Positions 22,804-33,760 of a stretch of 64,000 nt of DNA are shown here, piece by piece (within the stretch, counting starts at the first letter, position 1; every line of letters starts with the position of its first letter). Position numbers and translations under genes: made by a program. This DNA is from Ampelocalamus luodianensis (taxonomy: Eukaryota > Streptophyta > Magnoliopsida > Poales > Poaceae): the NCBI GenBank assembly GCA_036346255.1, contig CM070636.1:26171539-26235538 (forward strand), in the 5' to 3' direction. A model generated the notes under the pieces. The model ran no database searches, was not told the DNA's origin, and saw only the letters and a program-made list of their open reading frames with translations.

Positions 22804-23290
22804 TCCGATTGCATACACAAATCTGGACCATACGATTAAAATCCAATGGCCCACTAAATTTTGGCCTTAACTGCGCTCGGTCAAAAAGGAGCGCCGTGGG
22901 ATTTAAATCCAAAGGTCCAGATAAAAGCGCGCCTTTGATTTCAAAAGAAAACGAGCGACGCGGTCAGATCAAGAATGGACGGCGGAGATTGAGGGATAAT
23001 CCGGAGTCGTCCGAATGCATACATCGCTCTGGACCATACGATGAAAATCTAACGGCCCAGAGAAGCGCAGGCCTTAATAGCACGCGGAAAAGAGGGACGC
23101 CGTAGGATTTGAATCTGACGGCCCAAAGAAAAGCGCGCCTTTAGGTTTAAAAAGAAAAAGCGCGGCGTTGGATCGGAAATGAACGGTGGAGATTGAGAAG
23201 GGCTCCGGAGTTGTCCGATTGCATACACTGACCTCGATCGTTAGATTAAGATCCAATGGTGGAGGTTAGGCGCATACGTGGACAGCTCGC
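22804..23290 (-). repeat. Tandem duplication, ~205-bp unit, 2.4 copies
   Basis: Units begin TCCGA(T/A)TGCATACA at 22804, 23010 and 23214, giving spacings of 206 and 204. Each contains GGACCATACGAT, AAAATC(C/T)AA(T/C)GGCCCA, AAAGCGCGCCTTT and GG(A/T)GATTGAG. The third copy is partial. It lies in the U3-like half of the solo LTR. Confidence 0.8.
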
Positions 23291-23917
23291 GTAGCGTCGT
23301 AGCCTCGCCCGTTCGATTGAAAATCGACGGCTCTCATCACGTATGGGGTTCGGGCTCGCGCCCGAGCGTGACAAAGCCGGACCAGTTGCACTGGGTTGGA
23401 CTCAACCACGTGGCTCGAGTCGCTACAGTGCTAAGTTTAGGTTCAGACCAGGTTAGTTGACCAGAACCCATTCAAAAGCTTAAAATGTTTGACTGGGCTT
23501 TTTAAAAATAGCAAATAAATTTGTAAAATCGTGAAATCTTTACTGGAGACTACTGGGATGATATATTTCCCAGATAAATTTTAAAAATCACATTATCACT
23601 TTGTAACATACATAAATAATTATTGTAGCCCGAAAGTGTTTATTTAAAGGTAAATATTTTTCTGTAAACCAAATAATTTCTAGAAATTCAACAAAAATTA
23701 TTTTTAGTCAAGATAATTTATTTAGGCTTTAAGGAAAATACTTCCCAGTCACAATACAAGTTTCATCTTGTATTTCCTTCGAAACTTCAAATAGGTTATT
23801 GGACTTTGGCTAGAAAAGGGAGGTTTCAATTGATAACAGTAATTCCAAATTGTTAATTATGAACAGTAATGTCATGAACAGTGTCCCATTACTGTTTATA
23901 AAATTGGGGCTGTTACA

Positions 23918-23922
23918 AGAGG
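23918..23922. repeat. Target-site duplication AGAGG (right)
   Basis: Matches 19161-19165 left of the solo LTR. Confidence 0.93.
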
Positions 23923-24710
23923 GGCCCACTTGGCAGCGACGGCGACGAAGCGGCGCGAGCCGGAACCAATGCAGCGTGCTCAGTTGGTTTGGCCCAACCA
24001 AGAAGACATCGACCGCTAGATCAGAAAGGAACGGTCGAGATTCGGCGGCGCATATGGACTGTCCGAACAGATCGGGTGCATGAGGGCCGCACGATTTGCA
24101 TCGGACGGTCGACAGCCATCGGGCTTGCGCAGTGCAGCTAGGCGGTGCGGCTGAACCGAGCGGCGCGGTCGGACTCGAGCTCGAGTTTTAGTCCGAGCCT
24201 GATGAATAGTGATTTTAGATTTGATTTTGAAAAGACTGAGAAGATTGGGGAATTTTTAGGGGTAGCTCCACAGCTCCAAAAATTCCGAAATTTTTATGGT
24301 AACTCCTTTGGAAAGAGGACAACCTTGAATAATTTTTCCAGAAGTTTTTATGCACCGAATTGCTCCCAAGAAAATTCACAAGCTGCTGCCCTAAGGATTT
24401 GACCAGATTTCAAACTGGTTGACTTGCCCTTTTGAAATAGCAAACAAAATCTAAAAATTATGAGATTTTGCAGGTAGGTTACTAGGATGGTCAAGAAAAT
24501 AGGAAAAATACTTCCAGAGGATGATCACAAGATTAGGGTTGAAGATTTTGTTGACAACAACTTCCATCACAAGAACATGGTTCTAGAAAATAGAAATTGC
24601 TAGGGGAAAATCTTAGAAAACTTACAAATGATTTCATGAGGCATCAAAAGTTTTAATTTATCCTCATAATATTACATTTGAAACACAAACCATAACTTAG
24701 GGCTGTTACA
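23923..24710 (-). mobile_element. LTR D fragment 2 (LTR 5' end)
   Basis: Remainder of LTR D, ending ACTTAGGGCTGTTACA, the same terminus as the plus-strand LTRs at 45526 and 46543. It abuts the broken gene at 24711, so LTR D inserted into that gene; its left end is outside the window. Confidence 0.8.
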
Positions 24711-24927
24711 GCTGCTGAGAGGATTTCTTTCTTGGATTCGACCCCTAGGGATCTCAACCGGATCACCCCTTATATTCATGCTATCAAGGACTTGAAGGCG
24801 GGGTGACTCACCGGATGGCACGTAGTGAAGGATTTCATCACGCGCCGCATTAGTTTCCTGAAGAAACAAGTTCCTCCCATGTGGAGATACTCGGGGGCAA
24901 TAGACCCGACCAGGGATTACGAGGAGG
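24711..24927 (+). pseudogene. Broken gene G, exon with transposon-protein-like domain
   Basis: The plus frame reads PRDLNRITPYIHAIKDLKAG, one in-frame TGA, then LTGWHVVKDFITRRISFLKK and PPMWRYSGAIDPTRDYEE. This resembles a domain common in grass genomes and annotated as putative gypsy-type transposon/Transposase_28 (a recalled family resemblance, not a search). The exon ends at GG|GTAAGT, an excellent donor. The gene's 5' part has been displaced to the left by LTR D. Gene G is either an old TE-derived gene or a fragment of a larger transposon. The internal stop supports a pseudogene. Confidence 0.55.
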
Positions 24928-25017
24928 GTAAGTGAAATTATTACTTTTGGCTTTTGTTTTGGTTAATCCTGAATTGGTCTACTGAAAATTTTATTTGTTT
25001 GCACAAATCTTTCCTAG

Positions 25018-25155
25018 GTGAAGATTGATGCCCATGTCAAGCTCATATGTGAGAAGGGTCCATCAAATGTGGCGGCTTTTCAATTCCTAGCGGTTTTGAG
25101 CATAGAGGAAAAGAAGGAATGCCTAAAGTTAATCGGAAATCGACTTCATTTTTAG
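25018..25155 (+). pseudogene. Broken gene G, possible second exon
   Basis: Follows TTTCCTAG (acceptor) and reads VKIDAHVKLICEKGPSNVAA and further to a TAG at the end. The phase does not match the preceding exon, so a small indel or a different acceptor is likely. Its 3' donor is not clear. Confidence 0.35.
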
Positions 25156-25164
25156 GCTTTTACC

Positions 25165-25275
25165 GTCGTAGAAGGACTTACGACTAGGAGTTTTGTCGTA
25201 AAAAAAAATCTTACGACTATGAACTGGTCGTAGAAGAACCTACGACCAGAGGATGATTGTAGAATGACTTATGAC
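25165..25275 (+). repeat. Array of four small hairpins, ~30-bp period
   Basis: Four successive inverted repeats of the form GTCGTA…TACGAC at 25165-25184, 25195-25217, 25227-25246 and (decayed) 25256-25275. The unit resembles subterminal repeats of CACTA-type DNA transposons, so gene G may be part of such an element. I see no CACTA terminus nearby. Confidence 0.6.
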
Positions 25276-25310
25276 CACATAGGAACATTATCTTTTTCTA
25301 ATTTTTACAG

Positions 25311-25504
25311 AAAGCAGGCATGGAAGATCGCCAAGACGACGCAGAGGTTGAATTGGTGGTTATCAGGGCAGTGGCAGAAACGGAGCAAGCAAAAGGTCCT
25401 CCAACCAAGAGGCGTCGACTTGTGAGGGTCGCTGATAAGGACGCCACAAGCTCGAGCCCGGTTGTTCTAAGTAAACCTTTAACACAATTTGCTGCAGACA
25501 AAGC
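25311..25504 (+). pseudogene. Broken gene G, exon 3 (left part)
   Basis: After a TTTTTACAG acceptor the frame is open: MEDRQDDAEVELVVIRAVAE, later a basic KRRRL patch that could be a nuclear-localisation signal. It is cut after GACAAAGC by the retrotransposon at 25505. Removing that element and one copy of its duplication restores the phase with 40483 onward, so the exon was intact when hit. Confidence 0.6.
25500..25504. repeat. Target-site duplication AAAGC (left)
   Basis: Pairs with ATAGC at 40478-40482, four of five bases identical; one copy has mutated since insertion. Confidence 0.75.
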
Positions 25505-27126
25505 TGTGAGACCCCGGTTTATTAAGCTTGTAATACTGAACCTCCCACTGGCTCTAGTATCACAAACAGAATAACCCGTGCCTCGATGGACATGTGCTTC
25601 CCAGAAATTGCAGCACACATACATCATACCAAAGCATGCATCATTTCCGTACAACATAATATAACAAGTCTAGCAAATGACATACATAATATCAGTTATT
25701 ACAGAACAGCCAAACCGACCAGATGACAAAAGTATTAAGAAGTAACAGCGGAAGCAAAAGTTGCCAGAAGATGGCTTAAACCAAAAGACGACTGGTTTGC
25801 CACATAACACCATAGGGCAACCGACCGGGCCGCCAAGCTAATCGCCCCATACACTACCACAGCACAACTCACAAAAGTGAGGCCTTCGGCTCACCTTCTT
25901 CCTCTGCACACAACAAGCAATAGAGGTGAGTACAATAATGTACTCACAAGACTTACGAGTAACAAGCCTATACATAGCTACATGAAAGCTGTATCAAAGG
26001 AAATGGTTATATGGTTATTTGGACGCATAAAGCAAGTTTCATTTGCAATAATATAGTAGATTGGAAGCAATTTAACAAACCAGTTTTTAAACATTCAAAT
26101 ACAGCGAGTAACAATAATTATCAAGTAACCACCTAGAAGTGACTAACCCAATAGCCACTACACATAGCAGGAATCCCTGATTCATACCACCCTTCAAGTT
26201 TTAATTAAAAATGTTGTAGTCTAACTCTTGAAAGACCTCCCCAAGCGTGTCCATAACCTAGGACGAGGCTATTCGAATAGTTTTAAACCCTGCAGGTGTG
26301 TACCAATGTATCCACACTTCAGACCGCCTTTAAGCCACAAGATTAGCACACTTCCAAAGGTATGCCGGCACGGCTAAGTCCTACGAGACATTTCCAATAT
26401 TGTGAATCAACTACGAGTCGCTTGTATGGATAGAAACCCATACGCTTACATTGTAAAGCCAAAAAGACAACTACCCCTCGGGGTAAAGCTTTTTGGACAA
26501 CTACAATGCTCCCAACCATAGCCAACCCATTTTACCACAACGCAAACCACACACGCCCTCCTGCGACTCGTAGCCAACACACGCCAAAGTACTAAGTCAA
26601 GAGAGGTCCCATACCCTCTAGTGTGTGTGATTAGCACGCAAGAATGCTTGGCTTAGTGTAACAAGATGTTCGGTCCTTGTTGACCCAGGCACCATTCCAA
26701 TCACACCCAAAAGATCACACCATCTTACCATTGTGACCAAGTCCAAATTGTTTTTATTTTCAGTTTTAGTTTTGCAATTTGAACATAGAACAAAGCTGAA
26801 ATATAGAGATCATAATAAATTTGTGTGATCAAGGTTATCGACAAGTTGATATTCGCCCATTTCTACTGATAGCTAAGCATGCCTAAGCAACAAACTCGTA
26901 AACTACGAAGTGACAAGGGTCCATCCAACGAACCCAAAATCACAGCAAGATAGACCTAGGCTCAGTAGTAGAGGATAAACATTTGCCTATTAGTAAAGCA
27001 TCTACTAGGTGAACTATCGATAATAGTTAAAACAACATAGCAATGCATACATAGAATTTGCAAACAACATATTAGAATTTGAAAATAGTAGGAACAACAT
27101 GATCAAATGATGCTACATCTGCTTGC

Positions 27127-27189
27127 CTTGCTGGAGTGCAGGATCTGATGGCTATGGCTCAGAATCAATATCAAGATTATCTTCGGAAC
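27127..27189 (-). other. LTR 63-nt exon-like module (one stop)
   Basis: Bounded by GCGTTAG and AG|GCAAGC; reads SEDNLDIDSEP, a TAG, then PSDPALQQ. The stop is explicable by CAG to TAG and is shared with 37209-37271, so it predates insertion. Confidence 0.45.
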
Positions 27190-29292
27190 CTAACGCGAAA
27201 AGGCGATAAACAAATAAGAACGAAGAACACCAAATAAACTCCAACAGCAAAAGACATCCAAATCTAATGCAATTTATACAGCAGCAAGGGGTGATTTTAG
27301 ACCATTTTAGGAACAAGAATCATGCAATTTGGATTTAGTATACAAAAGTTTTAGCTAAAACACACTCTCTTAGCCTATTAATTCACTAAATTAATTACTG
27401 GTACTGTTCATGGTGAAAATTTCTAGAATGATCTGAAGTCTGAAATTTTTGTAGCAGGTAGATTATGGCATCCTAATGACAGCAAAGTTGAGTTTACTAA
27501 ATTTTGAGTTATGATGATTTACTTCTGATTTTTCTAAGTTGTAAACCTAATGCAGATCATTTTACAGAAATAAATCCATTTTCAAAACCTATTCCATGTT
27601 AAAGCATAACAACAGAGAAATGTGACAAAATTAATTTTGCACAAATTGGAATTATACAGGAAAAGATATGCATTTTACAAGTTTAATGCTATTTCTGGAA
27701 TAATCAAAATTGGCAGAGAACAAGTTATTTTAGTTACACAATTTTCTGCTACTGAAATATGCTTAAACGCATTTTTATATTAAACCTTAGTGACAAAAGA
27801 ATTTATTACAGTTGGAAACGCCTAAAAAGAAGTTTACATGAATTAATTATGGGTTTTTAAAATTTAACTACAATTTTTAGTTGGCAAATAAATGCTTACA
27901 GAAATAAAATCAAACTTAACCGCAAAACAACGACGAGGACGCTCGTGGGCTGTTGATCTAAAATCCTACGGCCCACGCGCACGAAGAACAGCGCACGCGC
28001 GCGATTCCAAACGGAGCTCACCGTTGGATCAAGATCCAACGGCCTACGAGAAAAGAAACATTCGGACGGTGTGGTTGCCTTGGCCATCCACAGCCGCAGA
28101 TCTGAAGATGGACGGCACAGGGCGCACCTCCCTTCGGAGAGTCCGAATGCACTCGCGATCTCAGCCGCAGATCGCGAGATGGACGATGCAAAATGATTTG
28201 GGAACCGAACGGTCCGAATGCACTCCAGATCTGGGCCGTTGATCACGAGATCGACGGTCCACGATCAACAAAGTGCTATGCACGGGGCTTAAGTGCGCGA
28301 GGAGGATTTTAATGAGTCGGGCCACACGTCAGTGAGACATGAGGGAGAAACGGACAAAATAATGTTAAGACAGTGATTAATGACAATCATAAGCATTAAT
28401 GATGTCCTAACGGTGTCAGTTTAAGCCGACGGGGGTTTTTAAAGAGACTGGGCCCACTGGTCAGTGGCACAATGAGCCGACTTAAGACACAATTAATACT
28501 CCCCAATGATTGATAATGATTAGGCATTAATTATATCCTAATGACTGACGAAAAACGGGTGATGACGACCGACAACACCGAGTGGATTCCACGGCTCATC
28601 GCCGGCGACTCCGGCCGCGGCGGCGCCTACCAAGTACCAAAACGGACTTGCAATAGCGTTGCGGACCTAAAGGTGGTGACCTCACCGGCGGCGGCGGCCC
28701 AGAACGCCAGCGAGCCGGAAAACAAAGATGGAGGCTTTTACTGCTAAACGTGAAAATAGCAAAATGCTCCGCTGCCGTCCAGAGAAGCGAGTGCCACGGC
28801 CTCTAGGGACTAATAAGAAGCTACCTTGACCGAGGAGAGCTTCTAAGATGACCGGAGCAACTTTGACAGAGAAAGACTTTGCCGGAGCTGAAGAAGATGA
28901 TGTGAGAACGATCACCTGAGCAACATGAACACCACCAGGTGGATATAATAGCTACAACATAGCCCATAGAAGCTTCATGAGCAATCAATTGAGAAATGGA
29001 GCACTTACCGGAGCTCAGGAAGAAAGGGGATGGTTTCAGCCCGAATTTGAACAAACCCCAAATTTGTCAAATCCTAAAATTGAAACCCAAAATTGAGTGA
29101 GGGGAAATGATTATGGTAAGAAGGAGTTGAAAAGGGTACAAGAATATTTGAAGAAGAACCACTGGAGCTTCATGATCCACGATGGAGCCCCTCGGTCAAC
29201 AATGGCGATTTTGGGGTGTTTAGAGGATTGAGCTCCAGAAATGAGGAAAGCGCTTAGGATGGTGTAAAAGAACACCAGGAAGGGTTTTGGAA

Positions 29293-29302
29293 CTTTATAA
29301 AG
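29293..29302 (-). promoter_or_regulatory. TATA-like box of element B LTR
   Basis: CTTTATAAAG upstream, on the element strand, of the GC-rich exon-like stretch. The right LTR has TTATAAAG at the equivalent place (39421-39430). Confidence 0.45.
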
Positions 29303-30378
29303 CTTGGAAAAACTAGGTTTTGGCAAAAGGAGCCTCTCGGGTGCTAAAAGCTTAGGGTACAAAACGTGGACCGAAAAGAAGAAGTGATGGGGATGTAGGA
29401 GTAGGGCATGGTGAGGCTGAACACGTGCGCCCACGATTTGCCGGAAAAAGGAGCGTCGACAAGGAACAAGATTTGACAGCGCCATGCCTCTCTTCTATTC
29501 ACGCACGACGGGAGGTTGAACACGACTAGAGAAAATCTCAGGCGATTTTGAGCCCTACGATTTTGATCGGGCGGCTGATATTGCGCCACACCTTTGAGGT
29601 TTAATTCAAAAGAGGAGAACGTGAGTCCTAGGATTAGAAATGAACGGCTCCGATCAAATATGTCCTCCGAAGGGTCCGAATACTTTGGAGAATCAGGACG
29701 GTTGGATGAAGATCTAATGGTTCAAAAGGAATAAAGCATCCGCACGGTCCGAATGTTTGCACGAAGCTGGGCCGTGCGATAAGGATCCAACGGTGGAGAC
29801 TCAACGCGCGCTTTTAAAGAAGACTCGGTGCAGTTAGTTGACCGGACCGAGTCAATTGGCTCGAGCCCGAGTCCGACTCGCACCCAAGGAACAATGAACA
29901 GACTTTGGTGTTTTAAATTGAGCTAGGACTTTGGGGATTTATTTGAGACAGCAAAACAACTACAAAAATTATGAAATTTTTACTAGAGCTTGCTAACTCA
30001 GACACCAACCTTGTGTAAAATTTTTAGAGGTTTTTATGCAGTGCATTATTCTCAAAAAATTTATGCAAGGCTCTGGTTTAAGGTTTGACTGCCCTCTAAA
30101 AATATTCAAACAATTTCTAAAAATTGTGAAACTTTTCAGAGGGGTCACACCCCATCCCAGGAACTTAGGAAAAAATATTTCCAAAGGATGATCACAAGAT
30201 TTGAGAAGAATGTTTTTGGAGAGACAAGGTTTTGGATCAAAGACTTGCGACTTTGTATTTCCATAATTTTCGTACAGGAATTGTTAAAACATACATGAAA
30301 TACATGATGTAAGAAAAAGTTTTAATTTCTACTCATTTTCTTACATTTGAAACACAAGTCCAAAATTGGGATGTTACA

Positions 30379-30391
30379 AATCTCCCCCCTT
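30379..30391 (-). other. Polypurine tract of element B
   Basis: AAGGGGGGAGATT on the element strand, directly before the 3' LTR. Confidence 0.85.
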
Positions 30392-30417
30392 GCAAGAATC
30401 TCGTCCCGAGATTCCGT

Positions 30418-30673
30418 TTACTCGGAGAAGAAAGACGGGTAGTCAGCACGAAGGCGATCTTCCCGCTCCCAACTTGCCTCATCTTCTGAATGATTTGACC
30501 ACTGAACCTTAAGGAACTTGATGACACGGTTCCTTGTTCTCCATTCAGATTCTTCGTGAATACGAACAGGATGCTCATGGTAGGTCAAATTTTCCTGCAC
30601 ATCGAGATTTTCCAATGGAGTTTCCTCAATTGGCACACGGAGACACTTCTTCAAGTGGGACACATGGAACACG
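30418..30673 (-). pseudogene. Chromodomain at the C-terminus of integrase (element B)
   Basis: Minus frame reads RVIKFLKVQWSNHSEDEASW and then EREDRLRADYPSFF, the typical Tekay/Del chromodomain end, thought to direct integration into modified heterochromatin. It is preceded by VHDVFHVSHLKKCL, the usual linker. This frame differs from that of the preceding integrase part, so a frameshift lies near 30670-30756. Confidence 0.85.
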
Positions 30674-31897
30674 TCATGCACCTCCCAGTGTAGCTGGCAA
30701 CTCCAATCTGTATGCAACAGCTCCAATTCTCTCGATGATACGATAAGGCCCAACATATCGAGGAGCTAATTTGCCCTTGATGCCAAAACGCTGATGGCCC
30801 TTCAAAGGTGATACTTTGAGATACACAAAGCCATTGGGCTCAAAGCTCAACTCACGGCGACGACGATCCGCATAGCTCTTTTGCCTGGACTGGGCCACAC
30901 GCAAATGCTCACGAATCAACTACACTTGGCTTTCGGCCTCATTGATCGAATCTCGACCGAAGAACTGTCGCTCACCAGTTTCTGACCAGTTCAAAGGGGT
31001 TCTACATCTCCTCCCATACAACGCCTCAAAAGGTGCCATACCAAGACTGGCCTGAAAACTGTTGTTGTAAGAAAACTCAGCAAGTGGCAAGTATTTCTCC
31101 CAATTCTTCCCATGGGAAAGAACACAAGCACGGAGCATATCTTCCAACACTTGGTTGACCCTCTCCGTCTGACCATCAGTCTGAGGATGAAAGGCAGTGC
31201 TGAAAGTAAGACGGGTCCCCATAGCCTCTTGCAAACTATGCCAAAACCGAGAGGTAAAGAGCGCACCACGATCAGAAATAATCGTCTTTGGTACACCATG
31301 AAGACTCACGATCCTCGAAACATAGAGCTCGGCCAAAGGTCCCATACGAAGCTGAGTCTTGACAGGAAGAAAATGTGCCACTTTAGTCAACCTATCAATC
31401 ACGACCCAAATGGCATCATTCCCTTTGGACGAGCGGGGCAGGCCAGTGATGAAATCCATGCCAACGGAATCCCACTTCCACTCAGGTACTGGCAAAGGCT
31501 AGAAAAGACCTGCTGGATGCTGATGTTCAGCCTTGACACGACAGCACACGTCGCACTCGGCAACAAACTTGGCAATCTCGCGCTTCATACGAGTCTACCA
31601 AAATCTCTGACGAAGGTCTTGGTACATCTTGGTAGCCCCAGGGTGAATGGACAAGGGGGAGTCATGGGCTTCGCGGAGAATCAAATTCCGCAACTCCACG
31701 ACCTTTGGAACCACAAGGCGCTGTCCAAACCACACAACACCATGCTCATCCTCTGAGAAGCACTTGGCTGTCCCATTTCTGATGTTTTGTTTGATTTGAC
31801 TCACACCAACATCTGTCTGCTGTGCAGCCTTGATTTGGTCCACCAAGGTTGGTTGCACAACCAAGGTAGCAAGGGAACCATGCTCAATCAAACCCAA
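30674..31897 (-). pseudogene. Integrase of element B
   Basis: From N to C: an HHCC zinc region (HDSPLSIHPGATKMYQDLRQ, its cysteines beyond a stop), a core with the D-D-E residues (GMDFITG, IISDRGALFTS, GQTERVNQVLEDML), and the GPY/F module (KLAPRYVGPYRIIERIGAVA). Stops interrupt it at 31595-31597, near 31500 and at 30920-30922. Each corresponds to a Trp, Gln or Arg codon of the family changed by transition. Catalytic residues are otherwise conserved. It would insert the cDNA into the host genome if intact. Confidence 0.9.
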
Positions 31898-31906
31898 ATT
31901 GAGCCG

Positions 31907-32284
31907 CTAAAATTCTTCATGAAGGGCAAGCTGTTGCTCTTGAAGTATCAAAGCATTGCAATATACCTTTCGACTTAGCGCATCCGCAACAACATTGGCC
32001 ATGCCCGGATGATACTGAATACCCATGTCATAATCTTTGATCAATTCCAACCATCTTCTTTGCCTAAAGTTTAGATCTGGCTGGGTGAACAAATATTTCA
32101 AGCTCTTGTGATCAGAATACACCTCACAACGATTACCAATAAGGTAATGTCGCCAAATCTTGAGTGCATGAACCACTGCAGCTAACTCCAAGTCATGGGT
32201 AGGATAGTTGAGTTCATGAGGCCTCAACTGCCTTGATGCATAGGCCACGACCTTGCCTTCTTGCATAAGAACACAACCGAGTCC
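31907..32284 (-). pseudogene. RNase H of element B
   Basis: Reads VAYASRQLRPHELNYPTHDL, then ELAAVVHALKIWRHYLIGN and VYSDHKSLKYLF, the conserved RNase H core that removes RNA from the RNA-DNA hybrid. It is separated from RT by one TAG (32285-32287), and a second TAG ends it at 31907, both at family CAG codons. The first catalytic Asp is in CDAS just before the first stop. Confidence 0.9.
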
Positions 32285-33200
32285 CTAACGAGAGGCATCA
32301 CAATAGATATCAAAGCCCTTGTGGATATCAGGGAGAACAAGCACTGGGGCTGAAGTTAAGCGCTCCTTGAGTTCCTGAAAACTCTCATCACAAGCAGAGG
32401 ACCATAGAAATTTCTTGTCCTTCTTGAGCAACTCAGTCATCGGCTTTGCGATCTTGGAGAAATTCTCGATAAAATGGCAGTAGTAGCCCGCTAAACCAAA
32501 AAAGCTCCGCACATCGGTGACTGACTTGGGCTGACCCCAAGATAGAACATCACTGACCTTTCTAGGATCCACGGCTACGCCTCCTGCCGAAGGAACATGG
32601 CCCAAAAATGCCACTTCCTTCAACCAGAACTCACACTTGCTGAACTTGGCATACAGCTGGTGCTCACGCAGCTTCCCCAACACAATCTGTAGATGCTCAG
32701 CATGCTCTTCTTCACTCTTGGAGTAGATAAGAATGTCATCAATGAAAACCACAATGAACTTATCCAAATACTCCATGAACACCAAGTTCATAAGATTCAT
32801 GAATAAAGCTGGAGCATTGGTTAAGCCAAAAGATATGACAGTGTACTCGTAAAGGCCATAACGAGTAGTGAAAGCCGTCTTTGGAATATCTTCGGCCCTG
32901 ATACGGACTTGATGATACCCCAACCTCAAGTCAATCTTGGAGAACACACGAGCTCCAGTCAACTGGTCAAAGAGATCATCAATACGAGGCAGAGGATATT
33001 TGTTTTTCACCGTCACCTCATTAAGTGGACGGTAATCAACACACATACGTAGGGTCTTGTCCTTCTTCTTCAAAAAAATAACTAGACAACCCTAAGGAGA
33101 TGAGCTAGGACGGATAAAGCCCTTTGCCTGAAGCTCACCTAACTGCTTCTTCAGCTCCTCCAACTCATTAGGGGGCATTCAGTATGGCGCCTTGGAAATA
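32285..33200 (-). pseudogene. Reverse transcriptase of element B
   Basis: A 262-codon open stretch (32285-33073) holds the RT core: MCVDYRPLNEVTVKNKYPLP, FSKIDLRLGYHQV, SFGLTNAPALFMNLMN, the catalytic FIDDILIYSKSEEEH and FLGH. Upstream sequence with NELEELKKQLGELQAKGF reaches about 33200 but contains two stops (near 33087 and 33172). The catalytic Asp pair is intact. The fragment is broken only by the flanking nonsense changes. Confidence 0.93.
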
Positions 33201-33382
33201 GGGATGGTACCAGGCAGCAACTCGATAACAAACTCCAGGTCTCGAACTGGAGGCTTTCCAGGCAAATCTTCAGGGAAGACATCCACAAAGTCACAAACTG
33301 TGGGCACCTCCTGAATCTCTAAGGTTGGCTTAGCTTCAAGGGCACAAAGGTGTGGCCCTTGCAGCTGCGGTGAAATCCCAAC

Positions 33383-33760
33383 CTATTCTCTTGAGGGGCT
33401 GGTGAAGTAGACCCTCTTCCTGGCACAATCGATTTGTCGCAAGTGTTGGGACAACCAATCTTTGCCAAGAATCACATCCAGGCGTGCCGAGTCAAGTAGG
33501 ATGAGGTTCGCCAAGAATTCCACTCCTTCAATATCAATGGGAACGTCCCGGCATTCCTGATCAGCTCTCATTTCCGTACCCGGAGAGCGAATAAGCAAGG
33601 GAATCTCCAAAGGAACAAAGTGAAGGTCACAAACAGCAACAAATGATTTCGAAATAAAAGAATGCGATGCTCCTGAGTCAAATAATACTGCAGCATGACG
33701 ATAACTGACAAGAAGCGTACCCAACACAACATCGGGCGCCTCCTGAGCCTCCTCAGCCGA
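33383..33760 (-). pseudogene. Aspartic protease of element B
   Basis: Open in the minus frame that ends at 33383. The active-site motif LFDSGASHSFIS lies at about 33644-33685, followed by VILGKDWLSQH, the usual second motif of retropepsins of this clade. It cleaves the polyprotein. Fused downstream of gag in the normal single reading frame; the continuous frame spans 33383-34120. Confidence 0.9.

Larger units (their letters stand above)
19166..23917 (-). mobile_element. Solo LTR of a divergent family (4752 bp)
   Basis: Runs from TGTGAGGACCCCCGGGTATT to GGGGCTGTTACA, flanked by perfect AGAGG duplications (19161-19165 and 23918-23922) with no internal domain. It is clearly more diverged than the others but keeps the landmark block (GGCTATTCGAACAG…CCCTGCAGGGGTGTAC at about 19681-19720) and a 75-nt version of the exon module (21337-21411). 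A TATA-like TATATATA lies at 22305-22312, and a tandem duplication at 22804-23290. I did not find the terminal module in it. Confidence 0.95.
25505..30378 (-). mobile_element. 3' LTR of element B
   Basis: TGTGAGACCCCGG…ATTGGGATGTTACA. Carries the exon module (27127-27189, with one TAG), a terminal module starting at 25903 that has a one-base deletion, a palindrome at 26269-26280, a TATA-like CTTTATAAAG (29293-29302), and a GC-rich exon-like stretch whose minus-strand donor is CCG|GTAAGTGC near 29010. Confidence 0.93.

Noticed and set aside
24711..25275. Possible complete CACTA transposon
   Set aside because: Only hairpin-like repeats are seen; no CACTA terminus or transposase core could be identified.
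27892..28242. 116-aa frames on both strands, again at 37974-38324
   Set aside because: Overlapping opposite-strand frames in a GC-rich LTR segment, duplicated with the LTR. Substitutions between copies change amino acids freely.
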